DNA of 64,000 nt from Saprospiraceae bacterium (GTDB lineage Bacteria; Bacteroidota; Bacteroidia; Chitinophagales; Saprospiraceae), in the NCBI GenBank assembly GCA_028285545.1, contig JANQPA010000102.1, positions 1 through 64,000 on the forward strand, read 5' to 3'. A program made the position numbers and the translations under genes. Below are positions 8,765-17,976 of this stretch, piece by piece (position 1 is the first letter of the stretch; each line of letters starts with the position of its first letter). The notes beneath the pieces were generated by a model. The model was not told the DNA's origin. It saw nothing but the letters and a program-made list of their open reading frames with translations, and ran no database searches.

Positions 8765-8823
8765 CTAAGAACTTAACTGAACATAAGCCCGCGCCGCGGG
8801 CTTATGTTCAGTTAAGTTCTTAG
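8765..8823. terminator. 29-bp perfect inverted repeat with 1-nt loop
   Basis: Left arm 8765-8793 and right arm 8795-8823 are exact reverse complements with a single base (8794) between them, GC-rich at the tip (AAGCCCGCG). It starts 2 bp after the stop of the T9SS surface protein. The position fits a transcription terminator, but the stem is far longer than usual and no T-run follows, so cruciform formation or mRNA 3'-end protection are alternatives. Confidence 0.75.
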
Positions 8824-8928
8824 TTCTTTAAAGTTTAAGAGTAAAAGGGAATATTCAATCTTTTCAACCTGAGGTAGCTGAAAATAAGTTCAATTGTTTT
8901 TTTAAAAGATTCATGTAATGTCCAATAA

Positions 8929-9177
8929 TTTCTTCTTTGGATTTATCTGGTAAGTCCACCAAATTCAATAGTTGAATTTTTATCAGCCTTGTATGAGGCG
9001 CAAAAAAAATCAGGTAAACTTCCTCCTGAAGCTTTTGATGGAGCCTATTTAATTACTCATTATCGGGATGAATACGATGTACTGGATATCCCCAAATTTG
9101 TAAAAAAGGTAATTATGCCCATTACTGTCTGGATTGGTAAGATATTGGGCAAATATGGACATTTCGAAAGAACATAA
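8929..9177 (+). pseudogene. C-terminal remnant of a cupin-like gene
   Basis: An open frame from 8929, preceded by an in-frame TAA at 8926, encodes about 82 residues that read like the tail of a larger protein: SPPNSIVEFLSALYE, a THYRDEYDVLDIPKFVKK segment and a hydrophobic IMPITVWIGKILGKY end. This pattern is what I recall from the C-terminal part of Bacteroidota cupin-domain proteins; the N-terminal barrel is absent. There is no ATG start (a TTG at 8989 is the only candidate). I read it as a 5'-truncated decayed gene, with family assignment tentative. Confidence 0.45.
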
Positions 9178-9251
9178 ATTTAATGAAATATGAGCCAGCT
9201 CGAAATTGTGAATACTTGGAAATAACCTTAATGTAGCCAAAATAGAGGGAA

Positions 9252-9350
9252 ATATTTTGAAATAAGCCCGCCTGAGGCGGACGAAATAAGGTAGAAATAA
9301 TTTGTTTTTAGAATTAGGACAATATATTTCTATCTTATTTCTACTTTATC
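9252..9350. repeat. Intergenic element F: inverted arms with 10-bp period
   Basis: Segments 9285-9300 and 9335-9350 are inverted copies (about 14 of 16). Both arms repeat with a 10-bp period (GAAATAAG words on the left, TATTTCTATC/TTATTTCTAC on the right). A GC-rich palindrome CCGCC-TGA-GGCGG sits at 9268-9280 within it. Together with the hairpin at 9353-9383 it fills the space 3' of the minus-strand VPS10/BNR gene. Confidence 0.5.
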
Positions 9351-9352
9351 TC

Positions 9353-9383
9353 GCACTTTTTAGGCCAAGGGCCTAAAAAGTGC
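9353..9383. terminator. Perfect 14-bp hairpin downstream of the VPS10/BNR gene
   Basis: Arms 9353-9366 and 9370-9383 are exact reverse complements with a 3-nt loop. The hairpin lies 33 bp past the stop of the minus-strand gene ending at 9416. In minus-strand RNA the 3' arm carries a run of five U (GGCCUUUUU-type order inside the stem), and position fits a terminator. Confidence 0.65.
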
Positions 9384-9415
9384 TTATTTCCCTAAAATTG
9401 GGGATGACTTTTATT

Positions 9416-12400
9416 TTACTTTTCTTTAATAATTAAACCACTACTCAAATCACCCATTCCATTCATAGTTTCTTTAAGATGCCCTTCTTTCAAAGCATCA
9501 AATTTCTCCAAAATGTTTCCTAGGTTTTCATGCAGCATCTCATAAACATCCATGAAGGAATCTGCCGGACGAAAATCGCTTATGGCTCCACTAGTCCCCA
9601 GGTAAGATAATTTACTGGCAATTTTGGTAGGGTAGCGTACAAAATCTTGCCCCTTTCCAGTATATTGAATCTGAATAAGCTCTTGCTCCAGGTCTCGGAT
9701 AGAATTATGCATGGAATCAACGGCCTGTATAAGAGTTTTATCTTTTTGTGTAGAAGCAAGCATGGCCTTCATATCTAATAATTGCCTTCTCATCCTTTCC
9801 ATCTCATTTATAGCGCCTGCACATCTGTTCATGTCCTCATATACTTTAGTCAAAAATTCTTGTTGAGCCATAATATCACTCATATTTCCCTCTGAATGAG
9901 GATCTTTAAGGACTTTTAAGGCTTGACTTTGACTTTCTTCTCCAACTTTTAAATGAACTTGATAATCCCCTGGTGGTAAAAGGATCGATAATTGAGGAGC
10001 AGGAGTTACAATAGCTGGACGAGTACGATCCTTGTCCAATGGCATCCAATCGGCATACCTGGGTTTGGTTCGCATCACAATTTTTTCGGTCGTCTCTCCT
10101 CTTAAATCCCAAAAAACACGATTGATGCCAGGTCTAGGTTTTTGTTGTAAAGTTCGTACTGTATCGCCAGAAGCATTTGTAATGCTGATAGAAACTTTTT
10201 TATCAGCATCTACCTCTTTCAACCAATAGTTTAAGGAAGCTCCATAAGAAGGGTTTTGACCTGTAGAGGCTTCCGGGAAAAATTGCATATTCATCGTCAC
10301 TGGTTGGAAGCGATAGGCATCTCTGGGTTTGAATAAATGAGCGCTTTTCTCTGCCACAGTGGCTTCAAATTGTTGCAAAGGAGTAATATCATCAAGTATC
10401 CAAATCCCTCGACCATAAGTACCTAACACCAAATCATTATAATGCTCTGGAATATCAATCCAATAATAAGGTGCCGGAGGCAGATTGCTCATCAGAGATT
10501 GCCAGTTAGCTCCATCATCAAAGGAAACATATAATTCACTCTCAGTACCCAGATATAAAAGCCCTTGCCGAACAGGATCTTCTCTTACACATCGAGTATA
10601 ATTGAGATTATTCTCAGTAATCCCATTGGTAATCTTTGTCCATGACTGCCCATAATCCTCCGTTTTATAAACAAAGGCCTCGAAATTCCCTACCTGGTGA
10701 AATTCAATGGTCAAATAGGCTTTTCCTGCATCCCATTTAGAGGCATCAATGTTTCTAACCACCCCATACTCTGGAAGGTTAGGGATATTTTTGGTGACAT
10801 CCGTCCAATTTGCTCCTCCGTCCCGGCTTATATGAACTAAACCATCATTGGTCCCAACCCACAGTAAGCCTTTCTCTACTGGTGATTCATCAAAGGCATA
10901 AATAACATTAAAAAACTCAACATTGATGTTATCCCCGGTCAGACCTCCCGAATATCCTTGTTTACTTTTGTCATTAAGGGTTAGGTCTGGACTGACAATT
11001 TCCCAACTTTGACCACCATTGGTGGTGCGATGAACAAACTGACTGGTTACATAGACCGTATTATTATCATGTGGAGAAATTAATAGTGGGAAAGTCCATT
11101 GGAAGCGATATTTTACTCCATCGGCTGGTGTACCATTAGAATTTTCTGGCCAGACGTCTACTTGCCTGAATTGATTGGTTTTCTCATTATAACGAGTTAC
11201 AATCCCACCAATGGGGCCTAAACCGGAAGCACTTGACCAAATGATATCGGGATTGCTTGGATCAGGAGTAGCGAAACCGCTTTCTCCCCCTCCAATGTCC
11301 CTCCACATACCTGAATGAATCATCCCAGGCCCAAATATTCCTCCAACTCTACTGTTACTTGGACCCTTCATAGAAGGACCATCCTGGCGATTCGTAAGTA
11401 CATTATATGGAATATTGTTATCTGTAGTAACATGATATAATTGGGCAACAGGAAGGAAATTGCGTAGCCAAGATTTACCTCTATTTTGAGAAATGGAGAC
11501 ACCCCCATCTCCAACCACAACCATTCGATTGCCATTGGTTGGATCTATCCACATTTCGTGATGATCCCAATTGGGGCCAGATAATGGAGAAGCTGGAGAG
11601 GCAATACTTTTGCCTCCATCAATACTGGTTGAAAAACCAGCAGCGATAAAGTAAACTTCATGAGGATTATCTGGTGAAGCCGCACACCGAGTATAATAGG
11701 CTTGCCTTCCCCCCAAATCTCTGTCCGAGTTAATCAATCTAAATGTCTTCCCATTATCATCTGAACGCCATAGTTCTCCAGATTCTGTGGGTTCTCCTTC
11801 CCCTTCATAAGGAGCACCATCGCCAGTTTCTATTAGGGCATAAACGCGGTCAGGTTTGGCGGGTGTCATGGCCAATGCGATTTTTCCAATGGGACCTTTA
11901 GGTAAGCCATTACCTTCCAGTTTTTTCCAGGTCTCGCCACCATCTTTCGACATATGAATGGCACTTCCAGGACCACCACTTGTTCTTTTCCAGGTTTTTA
12001 GATCTAATTGCCAGGTACCAGCAAAAAGTATTTTAGGATTATCAGGGTCCATTACCAGGTCAGAGGCGCCAGTGTTTTCGTCTACAAAAAGAATGTGATT
12101 CCAGGTTTTTCCGCCATCAGTAGTTTTAAAAACACCTCTCTCTTTTTGAGGAGAATAAGAGTGTCCCATTGCTGTTACATAAACAATGTCTTCATTATTG
12201 GGATGGACCAAGACCCTACTTATCCTCCCAGTATTTTCCAGGCCAATATTGGTCCAAGTCTCGCCGCCATCTGTAGATTTATAAATACCATTGCCAATGG
12301 AGACATTTGAGCGGATGAAACTTTCGCCTGTTCCGACATATACTACCTGAGGATTGGAAGGAGCAATGGCAATAGATCCAATGGAATGTACATTTTGTTT

Positions 12401-12637
12401 ATCAAAAACGGGTTTCCAATTTAATCCTCCATCTACTGTTTTCCAAACTCCTCCACTCGCAGCTCCCACAATATAGGTCAATGGGTCTCCTGCTACTCCA
12501 GAGACGGAGTTAAGTCGATTACCGATAGGTCCAATATGTCGATACTTCATTTGGTCTATGGCACCTTTTTCTAATGTTTGGGCAGGTAATTGAAAAGCAA
12601 AAATTAACAGAAATAAAAATAGGATTGGTTTTTTCAT
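9416..12637 (-). CDS. Secreted VPS10/BNR-repeat (Asp-box) protein
   Basis: A 1073-residue protein with a signal peptide ending LPAQ. It contains about eleven Asp-box motifs of the S-x-D-x-G-x-T-W type (KTVDGGLNW, KSTDGGETW, KTTDGGKTW, MSKDGGETW, RTTNGGQSW, ISRDGGANW, KTEDYGQSW, VSFDDGANW), the hallmark of sortilin/VPS10-like beta-propellers, spread over residues 60-730. The end is a small beta domain (GDYQVHLKVGEESQSQ) and a helical tail. No sialidase catalytic residues are recognised, so an enzyme activity cannot be claimed. A paralogue of nearly the same length and order is encoded at 52637-55759. No T9SS sorting domain is seen. Confidence 0.85.
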   Translation of the reverse strand: MKKPILFLFLLIFAFQLPAQTLEKGAIDQMKYRHIGPIGNRLNSVSGVAGDPLTYIVGAASGGVWKTVDGGLNWKPVFDKQNVHSIGSIAIAPSNPQVVYVGTGESFIRSNVSIGNGIYKSTDGGETWTNIGLENTGRISRVLVHPNNEDIVYVTAMGHSYSPQKERGVFKTTDGGKTWNHILFVDENTGASDLVMDPDNPKILFAGTWQLDLKTWKRTSGGPGSAIHMSKDGGETWKKLEGNGLPKGPIGKIALAMTPAKPDRVYALIETGDGAPYEGEGEPTESGELWRSDDNGKTFRLINSDRDLGGRQAYYTRCAASPDNPHEVYFIAAGFSTSIDGGKSIASPASPLSGPNWDHHEMWIDPTNGNRMVVVGDGGVSISQNRGKSWLRNFLPVAQLYHVTTDNNIPYNVLTNRQDGPSMKGPSNSRVGGIFGPGMIHSGMWRDIGGGESGFATPDPSNPDIIWSSASGLGPIGGIVTRYNEKTNQFRQVDVWPENSNGTPADGVKYRFQWTFPLLISPHDNNTVYVTSQFVHRTTNGGQSWEIVSPDLTLNDKSKQGYSGGLTGDNINVEFFNVIYAFDESPVEKGLLWVGTNDGLVHISRDGGANWTDVTKNIPNLPEYGVVRNIDASKWDAGKAYLTIEFHQVGNFEAFVYKTEDYGQSWTKITNGITENNLNYTRCVREDPVRQGLLYLGTESELYVSFDDGANWQSLMSNLPPAPYYWIDIPEHYNDLVLGTYGRGIWILDDITPLQQFEATVAEKSAHLFKPRDAYRFQPVTMNMQFFPEASTGQNPSYGASLNYWLKEVDADKKVSISITNASGDTVRTLQQKPRPGINRVFWDLRGETTEKIVMRTKPRYADWMPLDKDRTRPAIVTPAPQLSILLPPGDYQVHLKVGEESQSQALKVLKDPHSEGNMSDIMAQQEFLTKVYEDMNRCAGAINEMERMRRQLLDMKAMLASTQKDKTLIQAVDSMHNSIRDLEQELIQIQYTGKGQDFVRYPTKIASKLSYLGTSGAISDFRPADSFMDVYEMLHENLGNILEKFDALKEGHLKETMNGMGDLSSGLIIKEK

Positions 12638-12998
12638 ACTAAGTTCTTTTTGTTTGATGAGCCTGTCCGGATAGTAAGATTACACGAATCTTAAGACCGA
12701 TAATGGCAGATAGAAGTAATTATGGTGGTTTAGTTTGGTCCAGCTAAAAGAATGGATTATTAGCTAGTAAGGGAAAGTTAATATTTTTTTGAGAGTTGTT
12801 AGAGTCTTATTAGTTTCGGATCTAGAGTTCGATGTCTCTTATGATAAAAAAGAGTAAATCTCTTAATTCTAAATAAGTACCTAGTAAGGCTGTTTTGCAA
12901 CAATACAGCACTCATTTGCAACAATAGCTGAGACTTGCTTCCTCTAAACACTACATCTTTGTATCAGGTCATTAAAACTTAATAAAAGATAACGTGTC
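12638..12998. other. Divergent intergenic region
   Basis: 361 bp between the divergent VPS10/BNR and FAD-domain genes. It must carry promoters in both directions. A 12-bp direct repeat at 12894-12926 is described separately. A weak promoter match (TTG at 12935, 16 nt, CATCTTTG at 12954-12961) precedes the plus-strand gene. I see no small gene. Confidence 0.5.
12894..12926 (+). promoter_or_regulatory. Exact 12-bp direct repeat, candidate operator
   Basis: TTTGCAACAATA occurs at 12894-12905 and again at 12915-12926, start to start 21 bp, i.e. two helical turns on the same face. It ends 72 bp before the ATG of the FAD-domain gene. Tandem same-face sites are typical for a regulator binding as a dimer; AraC-type proteins often use direct repeats. 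The regulator is not known. Confidence 0.4.
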
Positions 12999-13637
12999 AT
13001 GAAAGCAAATTTTTTGTTCTCCTCAAAAACTCGGGCTCATTCCAAAACAGATGCTTATCCTAATACGATTCGCCCTTCCTCAGAATTAACATTTGCTAAA
13101 AACCTGCCCTTTCATAAAAAGAATGGTACCGTTCTTTATACTCCTCAATACTCCTGCTTTCCTAAAACAGTAGAGGAATTGGTTGGTATTTTGCGCCTGG
13201 CTCAGAATAAGAGAAAAAAAATTAGTGTCGTTACTCAAGGATATGCCAGTACAAAAATGGCACCTGTGGCAGACATCCTGGTATATCTGACCGAACTACA
13301 AAAAATGAATATTGAAAGGAGAAGCAGAAAACCGGTTCTAACCGTAGATATGGGAACCACCATTCATGCTGTTGAAAGAGTTTTAGCTTCTTCAGGATAT
13401 GAATTAGCCATAAAATCCAATTTTGAAAAGATTGCATCAAGGGACAAATTAACAACAAGCCTGCATGAATGGATCTTAAATAATAAGACTGCATATAACC
13501 TGGTTTCCTGGGTAGAAAAAGTAGACATTAATGGACGTGTACAGCGCTTTGAGAATCGTAGTCAAATTATGCAAGAGCTAAGTCAAAGAAACTTTAAAGC
13601 AGGCATTAGCTTTCGAATGGGACTAAAAATTAAATAA
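12999..13637 (+). CDS. Stand-alone, degenerate FAD-binding (PCMH-type) domain protein
   Basis: A 212-residue protein whose residues 45-140 read like the N-terminal FAD-binding domain of L-gulonolactone/arabinonolactone oxidases: TPQYSCFPKTVEELVGILRL, ISVVTQGYASTKMAPVADI, TVDMGTTIHAVERVLASSGY. The position of the GxGHS flavinylation histidine is occupied by QGYAS, and the usual GTGTHG loop is replaced by an unrelated KLTTSLHEW segment. The catalytic domain is missing (the relative at 37178-38458 has 426 residues). It is probably not a working oxidase; it is either a decaying copy or a domain kept for another role. No signal peptide. Confidence 0.6.
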   Translation: MKANFLFSSKTRAHSKTDAYPNTIRPSSELTFAKNLPFHKKNGTVLYTPQYSCFPKTVEELVGILRLAQNKRKKISVVTQGYASTKMAPVADILVYLTELQKMNIERRSRKPVLTVDMGTTIHAVERVLASSGYELAIKSNFEKIASRDKLTTSLHEWILNNKTAYNLVSWVEKVDINGRVQRFENRSQIMQELSQRNFKAGISFRMGLKIK

Positions 13638-13782
13638 GCCCAAAACCAAACAAACGCTCTTAATTGGTCGGTTTCCGGACGATTATGACCAATCTTAGAT
13701 AAAAACTGTTTCCCTTAGACCTTTTGGGTGGTAAACTGAAAGAAGATATATTTCTCTCATTTTATCATCCAAAATTTTTTTT

Positions 13783-14448
13783 ATGAAAAACATTTTTATC
13801 CTAATCAGTATTTCCCTACTTCCTGTTTTAACTTTTGCACAAGTACGCTCCTCTCAAGAAATTCTTGAAAAATCCATTCAATACCACGACCCAGAAGGAC
13901 AGTGGCCTCTATTCAAAGAAAGACTGTTTTTTAAGGCAGATTTAGCTGATAAATCCGAAATCTTCACTGAAATTGAAATTGATAACCGAAGGGGTTATTT
14001 TAAATTCAAACAGGAAGAAGCCAATACAGAAATTGGTATCCTCCAGGATTCCTGTTTCATTATTTCAGGGGATTCAGATTGTAATGCTATTAAGAAAACT
14101 CGCAATTACTGGATTTATTTGTGGGGCTTACCCATGAAGTTAAAAGATCCAGGTACTAATGTTGATACAGAAGTTCAGGAAAGAAAACTAAAAGAATTTG
14201 ACTGTTATGTTATTCGAGTTCCTTATGTAAAGGACACCTGGTATTTCTACATCGATAAATCCAACTTTGCCCTTAGGGCCTATGAGTTTTTTGTGGATGA
14301 AGAAAAAAGAATAGGCGAACGAATTTATCTCGAAGGAGAGTTTAGTATTGACAAAATGAGAATACCTCAATCAAGAAGTTGGTATTATACTCATGAGGAC
14401 AAAAGGTTTTTAGCCACTGATCAACTTCTTAAAAACGAAAAACTTTAA
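13783..14448 (+). CDS. Secreted DUF6503-like protein
   Basis: A 221-residue protein with a signal peptide (residues 1-19, ending TFAQ). The mature region is beta-rich, opens SSQEILEKSIQYHDPEGQWP and contains DTWYFYIDKSNFALRAYEFF, a pattern I associate with the DUF6503 family of Bacteroidota envelope proteins (LolA/outer-membrane lipoprotein-sorting-like fold suspected). It is a single gene with no close neighbours on its strand. Function unknown. Confidence 0.65.
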   Translation: MKNIFILISISLLPVLTFAQVRSSQEILEKSIQYHDPEGQWPLFKERLFFKADLADKSEIFTEIEIDNRRGYFKFKQEEANTEIGILQDSCFIISGDSDCNAIKKTRNYWIYLWGLPMKLKDPGTNVDTEVQERKLKEFDCYVIRVPYVKDTWYFYIDKSNFALRAYEFFVDEEKRIGERIYLEGEFSIDKMRIPQSRSWYYTHEDKRFLATDQLLKNEKL

Positions 14449-14561
14449 ATCCCGGATTAGAACATCCCATTAAACAATCTGTTTTAGCATCCAAATGTTA
14501 TAGGTTTTTGAACCTGAAACAACTTAAAATATATAATTCCTAAAAAAAAATTCAATTTTAG

Positions 14562-14592
14562 TTGTGTTAGACATGGCTAACTATTATTTTTG
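14562..14592 (+). promoter_or_regulatory. Bacteroidota-type promoter of the feo operon
   Basis: TTG at 14562-14564, a 20-nt spacer, and TATTTTTG at 14585-14592: a full match to the -33 TTG / -7 TAnnTTTG promoter of Bacteroidota. Transcription would start near 14599, leaving a leader of about 88 nt before the ATG at 14687. Confidence 0.6.
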
Positions 14593-14686
14593 TTGTATCT
14601 AATAAATTGTTTTTGTTCACTAAAAGTTTGTATTATGTGGTTGATACTATTTATGGTGGGTGCAAAAAAGAATAAAAAATAAATTT

Positions 14687-15739
14687 ATGTGGTTAGCCAT
14701 TACGCCTGGGGCTACATTATTAATTGGCCTTTTAATTTTAGGAATTATCATTTGGGTTTTCTGGCCCAAAAAGGGCCTGCTGTCTCGTTGGACACGTTCA
14801 TCTATGAATGCACAAAGGGTGTTATTAGAGGATGCCCTAAAATTTGTGTTTGACTGTGAGTACAAGAATATTCCGTGTGGTCTCAACAGTATAGCAGGAA
14901 ATTTAAATATCTCTACAGATAAGGCCGCCAAACTTTTGGACAGACTAAGAACAATGGGGCTTATCCAAATGGATGATCGAGCTTTTGAACTAACCGACAC
15001 AGGGCGATCTTATGCTCTTCGGATCATTCGGGTTCATCGCATTTGGGAGCGATACTTAGCTGATGAAACCGGTGTAGGACAGATGGAATGGCATGGTGAA
15101 GCGGATTATAAAGAGCACAGAATGTCAATTGAAGCTGCCGATGAGTTGGCAGCTCAAATGGGCAATCCTGTGTTTGATCCACATGGTGATCCTATTCCTT
15201 CTGCTAAAGGAGAAATACCCGATCACAAAGGGCAATCCTTGGGTAGTTTGAAGGAGGGCAATATTGCTCGTATTGTACATATTGAGGACGAACCTAAAGC
15301 TATTTACCAGCAGCTGGTTGCTTTAGGACTTTATCCGGGAATGGAGGTTTATATTTTAGACATTACCGATGGAAAAATCACCTTTGCGGCTAATGGAGAG
15401 GAATGCATTTTAACCACACTTTTTGCTTCCAGTATTACTGTCGAATTGATGCCGGAAAAAGAGGAGCGCAGCCCCAAATATGAGGTCTTAACTTCTTTAC
15501 CAATTGGCCATCAGGCCAAAATTATTGGAATTTCTCCTAATTGTCGGGGGCAGCAAAGGCGAAGGTTAATGGACCTTGGTATTGTTCCGGGCACTGTGAT
15601 TTCCGCTGAAATGAAAAGTGCTTCCGGCGATCCTATAGGGTACAGAATTTTAGGCGCTACCATCGCCATTAGAAAAAACCAGGCTCAGTATATTTTTATT
15701 GATAAAATTGAAGAAAAAGTCCATGAAACAACAACATAA
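14687..15739 (+). CDS. Membrane-anchored DtxR-like / FeoA fusion protein
   Basis: Numbered from the ATG at 14687 (350 residues): a transmembrane segment at 3-25; a DtxR-type winged helix at about 45-110 ([20 protein letters not shown]); a dimerisation/metal-binding-like region to about 170 with [13 protein letters not shown] and DPHGDPIP, the usual DtxR order; then two FeoA/SH3-like domains at 185-258 and 268-345 ([18 protein letters not shown]). A GTG at 14660 is an alternative start. DtxR proteins are normally soluble repressors, so the anchor is unusual. Its 3' end overlaps the FeoB GTPase gene by 17 bp. Likely role: iron sensing and FeoB assistance in one polypeptide (inference). Confidence 0.8.
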   Translation: MWLAITPGATLLIGLLILGIIIWVFWPKKGLLSRWTRSSMNAQRVLLEDALKFVFDCEYKNIPCGLNSIAGNLNISTDKAAKLLDRLRTMGLIQMDDRAFELTDTGRSYALRIIRVHRIWERYLADETGVGQMEWHGEADYKEHRMSIEAADELAAQMGNPVFDPHGDPIPSAKGEIPDHKGQSLGSLKEGNIARIVHIEDEPKAIYQQLVALGLYPGMEVYILDITDGKITFAANGEECILTTLFASSITVELMPEKEERSPKYEVLTSLPIGHQAKIIGISPNCRGQQRRRLMDLGIVPGTVISAEMKSASGDPIGYRILGATIAIRKNQAQYIFIDKIEEKVHETTT

Positions 15740-16514
15740 TTGCGAAAATTGCCCCGTGCATCATAAGGAAAATCTGATCCGATTGGGAATAGCAATGGAT
15801 CGGGTAGATTATGTTATTGCTTTGGCAGGGAATCCTAATACGGGGAAAAGTACCGTTTTTAATAATCTGACCGGACTTAGACAGCATACGGGTAACTGGC
15901 CTGGTAAGACCGTTACACGAGCAGAAGGGGGATATTCATTTGCTGACAAACGATATAAAGTAGTTGACCTTCCTGGTACCTATTCTTTACTGTCGACAAG
16001 TACTGATGAGGAAGTTGCCCGCAATTTTATTTTATTTGGCCGGCCAGATGTTACCGTGATTGTTGTGGATGCTACTCGCTTAGAGCGTAATCTTAATCTT
16101 GCTCTTCAAATCCTGGAAATTACTGACCGTGCCGTTTTGTGTTTGAATTTAATGGATGAAGCCAGGCGAAATCATATTGAAATTGATGAAAGGGCTCTGT
16201 CCAGAGAACTGGGGATTCCGGTAATTCCTACTGCTGCCAGACAAAAAGAAGGGATGCCTGAGTTAATAGCAGCCATTGAAGAAGTCGCTTCTGGAAAATT
16301 TGTTTGCAAACCCCATAAAATTAAAAGCAGATCTCTAAAACTGAACCATGCCATAAAATCACTTTCCATAAAATTGGAGCAGCAATTTCCTGGATTGCCC
16401 AACCTAAATTGGGTAGCTCTTCGCCTATTAGAAGGAGATCAGGCCATTATCGAAGCGGTTCGAACTGGTGAATTAGGTCAATTAAAACCGGCTGATTTTT
16501 CAATACCAGTTTAA
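15723..16514 (+). CDS. feoB: FeoB GTPase domain, separate polypeptide
   Basis: A 263-residue protein equal to the cytosolic NFeoB part of ferrous-iron transporter FeoB. Motifs in order: G1 GNPNTGKST (36-44), G2 [10 protein letters not shown]3 DLPGTYSL, G4 NLMD, G5-like TAARQKEG, then the helical GDI-like domain. The N-terminus has a Cys-x2-Cys with histidines (NCENCPVHH), possibly metal-binding. It ends at a stop before any membrane segment. The ATG at 15723 overlaps the upstream gene by 17 bp; a TTG at 15699 also fits. The permease half starts 13 bp downstream, so the two must work together. Confidence 0.9.
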   Translation: MKQQHNCENCPVHHKENLIRLGIAMDRVDYVIALAGNPNTGKSTVFNNLTGLRQHTGNWPGKTVTRAEGGYSFADKRYKVVDLPGTYSLLSTSTDEEVARNFILFGRPDVTVIVVDATRLERNLNLALQILEITDRAVLCLNLMDEARRNHIEIDERALSRELGIPVIPTAARQKEGMPELIAAIEEVASGKFVCKPHKIKSRSLKLNHAIKSLSIKLEQQFPGLPNLNWVALRLLEGDQAIIEAVRTGELGQLKPADFSIPV

Positions 16515-16527
16515 ATTCAGAATTAAA

Positions 16528-17961
16528 ATGGATAATAAGGCAAAAAGCAATAAAGAGGATATTTTATCATTGGCCAACTCCCTGCGTTGGGATCTGGGAG
16601 TCAATTTTCATGATACCGTTATTGAATCGATTTATAATGATGCCTCAAAAATTGCCAACAAAACGGTTAGAATACAAGGGAAAAGACCTGCTTATAGCTT
16701 GGATCTAAAAATTGATAGAATTGTAACCAGCCCCTGGCTAGGTTTTCCAATCATGTTTTTGTTACTAGCGCTGGTCTTTTGGATCACTATTTCCGGAGCA
16801 AATGTACCCTCGGGCCTTTTGGCTTCTTTACTTGTGGATACCCTACATCCCATTTTAAAAGGTTTTGCAGCATCCATTGGAATGCCCTGGTGGTTAGATG
16901 GTGTTTTAATTGATGGAGCCTACTTGGCTATGGCCTGGGTTATCGCTGTGATGTTGCCACCAATGGCTATCTTTTTCCCCTTATTTACCCTTTTAGAAGA
17001 CTTTGGCTATCTACCTAGGGTGGCCTTCAACATGGACAGTTTGTTTAGAAAGGTAGGGGCACACGGTAAGCAAGCTCTGACCTTAAGCATGGGATTTGGA
17101 TGCAATGCAGCTGGAGTTATTGCAGCAAGGGTTATTGATAGTCCTCGTGAGCGATTAATTGCCATTATTACCAATAATTTTTCTTTGTGTAACGGTCGCT
17201 GGCCTACTCAAATATTGATTGCCACCATATTCATTGGCGGGGCTGTGCCTGCTCACTTGGCAGGGCTCGTTTCAGCTGGAGCGGTCGTGGGTATTGCTGT
17301 TTTAGGAATCGGTTTTAGCTTACTTGTTTCCTGGGGCTTAAGTAAATCTATATTAAGAGGAGAAGCTTCAGCTTTCAGCTTGGAATTACCTCCTTATCGA
17401 CCACCTAGAATATTACAGACACTGTATACCTCTCTTATCGATCGCACCATATTTGTCTTATGGAGGGCCATCGTATTTGCCATTCCTGCAGGAATTTTGA
17501 TTTGGCTGGTAGCCAATGTAAATATAGGAGGTATTAGTTTGGCCGAGCATTTTGTTCAGGGTACTGCTCCTTTTGCTGCCATATTTGGGCTGAACGGAGT
17601 CATTTTATTAGCCTATATAATTGCCATACCTGCAAATGAAATTGTGATTCCTACCATCTTAATGCTGACTGTTCTTACTGCTGGAACCACTGGTGTTGGC
17701 GAAGGAGCAGGAGTTATGTTCGAATTGGATTCGATAGGTGATACCGAAAATTTACTCAGAGCGGGGGGGTGGACTTTATTAACGGCTATTAACCTTATGC
17801 TGTTTAGTTTGCTACATAATCCCTGTTCTACAACGATATATACCATTTATAAAGAAACAAAGAGCTTGAAGTGGACTTTAGTGTCCACTTTTTTGCCTAT
17901 CGCTTTAGGATTTATTGTTTGTTTCTTTACCACTCAATTGTGGATGATTTTGATGGCATAA
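16528..17961 (+). CDS. feoB: FeoB membrane permease domain, separate polypeptide
   Basis: A 477-residue membrane protein corresponding to the transmembrane part of FeoB. A cytosolic helical linker (1-60) leads to two Gate-type repeats. Typical FeoB stretches are visible: [26 protein letters not shown] with the conserved membrane cysteine, and [13 protein letters not shown], and [13 protein letters not shown] near the end. Together with the GTPase gene (263 + 477) the total matches one normal FeoB of about 740 residues, so the gene is cut in the linker. Both halves are intact and in frame with their own starts. Confidence 0.92.
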   Translation: MDNKAKSNKEDILSLANSLRWDLGVNFHDTVIESIYNDASKIANKTVRIQGKRPAYSLDLKIDRIVTSPWLGFPIMFLLLALVFWITISGANVPSGLLASLLVDTLHPILKGFAASIGMPWWLDGVLIDGAYLAMAWVIAVMLPPMAIFFPLFTLLEDFGYLPRVAFNMDSLFRKVGAHGKQALTLSMGFGCNAAGVIAARVIDSPRERLIAIITNNFSLCNGRWPTQILIATIFIGGAVPAHLAGLVSAGAVVGIAVLGIGFSLLVSWGLSKSILRGEASAFSLELPPYRPPRILQTLYTSLIDRTIFVLWRAIVFAIPAGILIWLVANVNIGGISLAEHFVQGTAPFAAIFGLNGVILLAYIIAIPANEIVIPTILMLTVLTAGTTGVGEGAGVMFELDSIGDTENLLRAGGWTLLTAINLMLFSLLHNPCSTTIYTIYKETKSLKWTLVSTFLPIALGFIVCFFTTQLWMILMA

Positions 17962-17976
17962 TCTTTTAAGGCCTAA

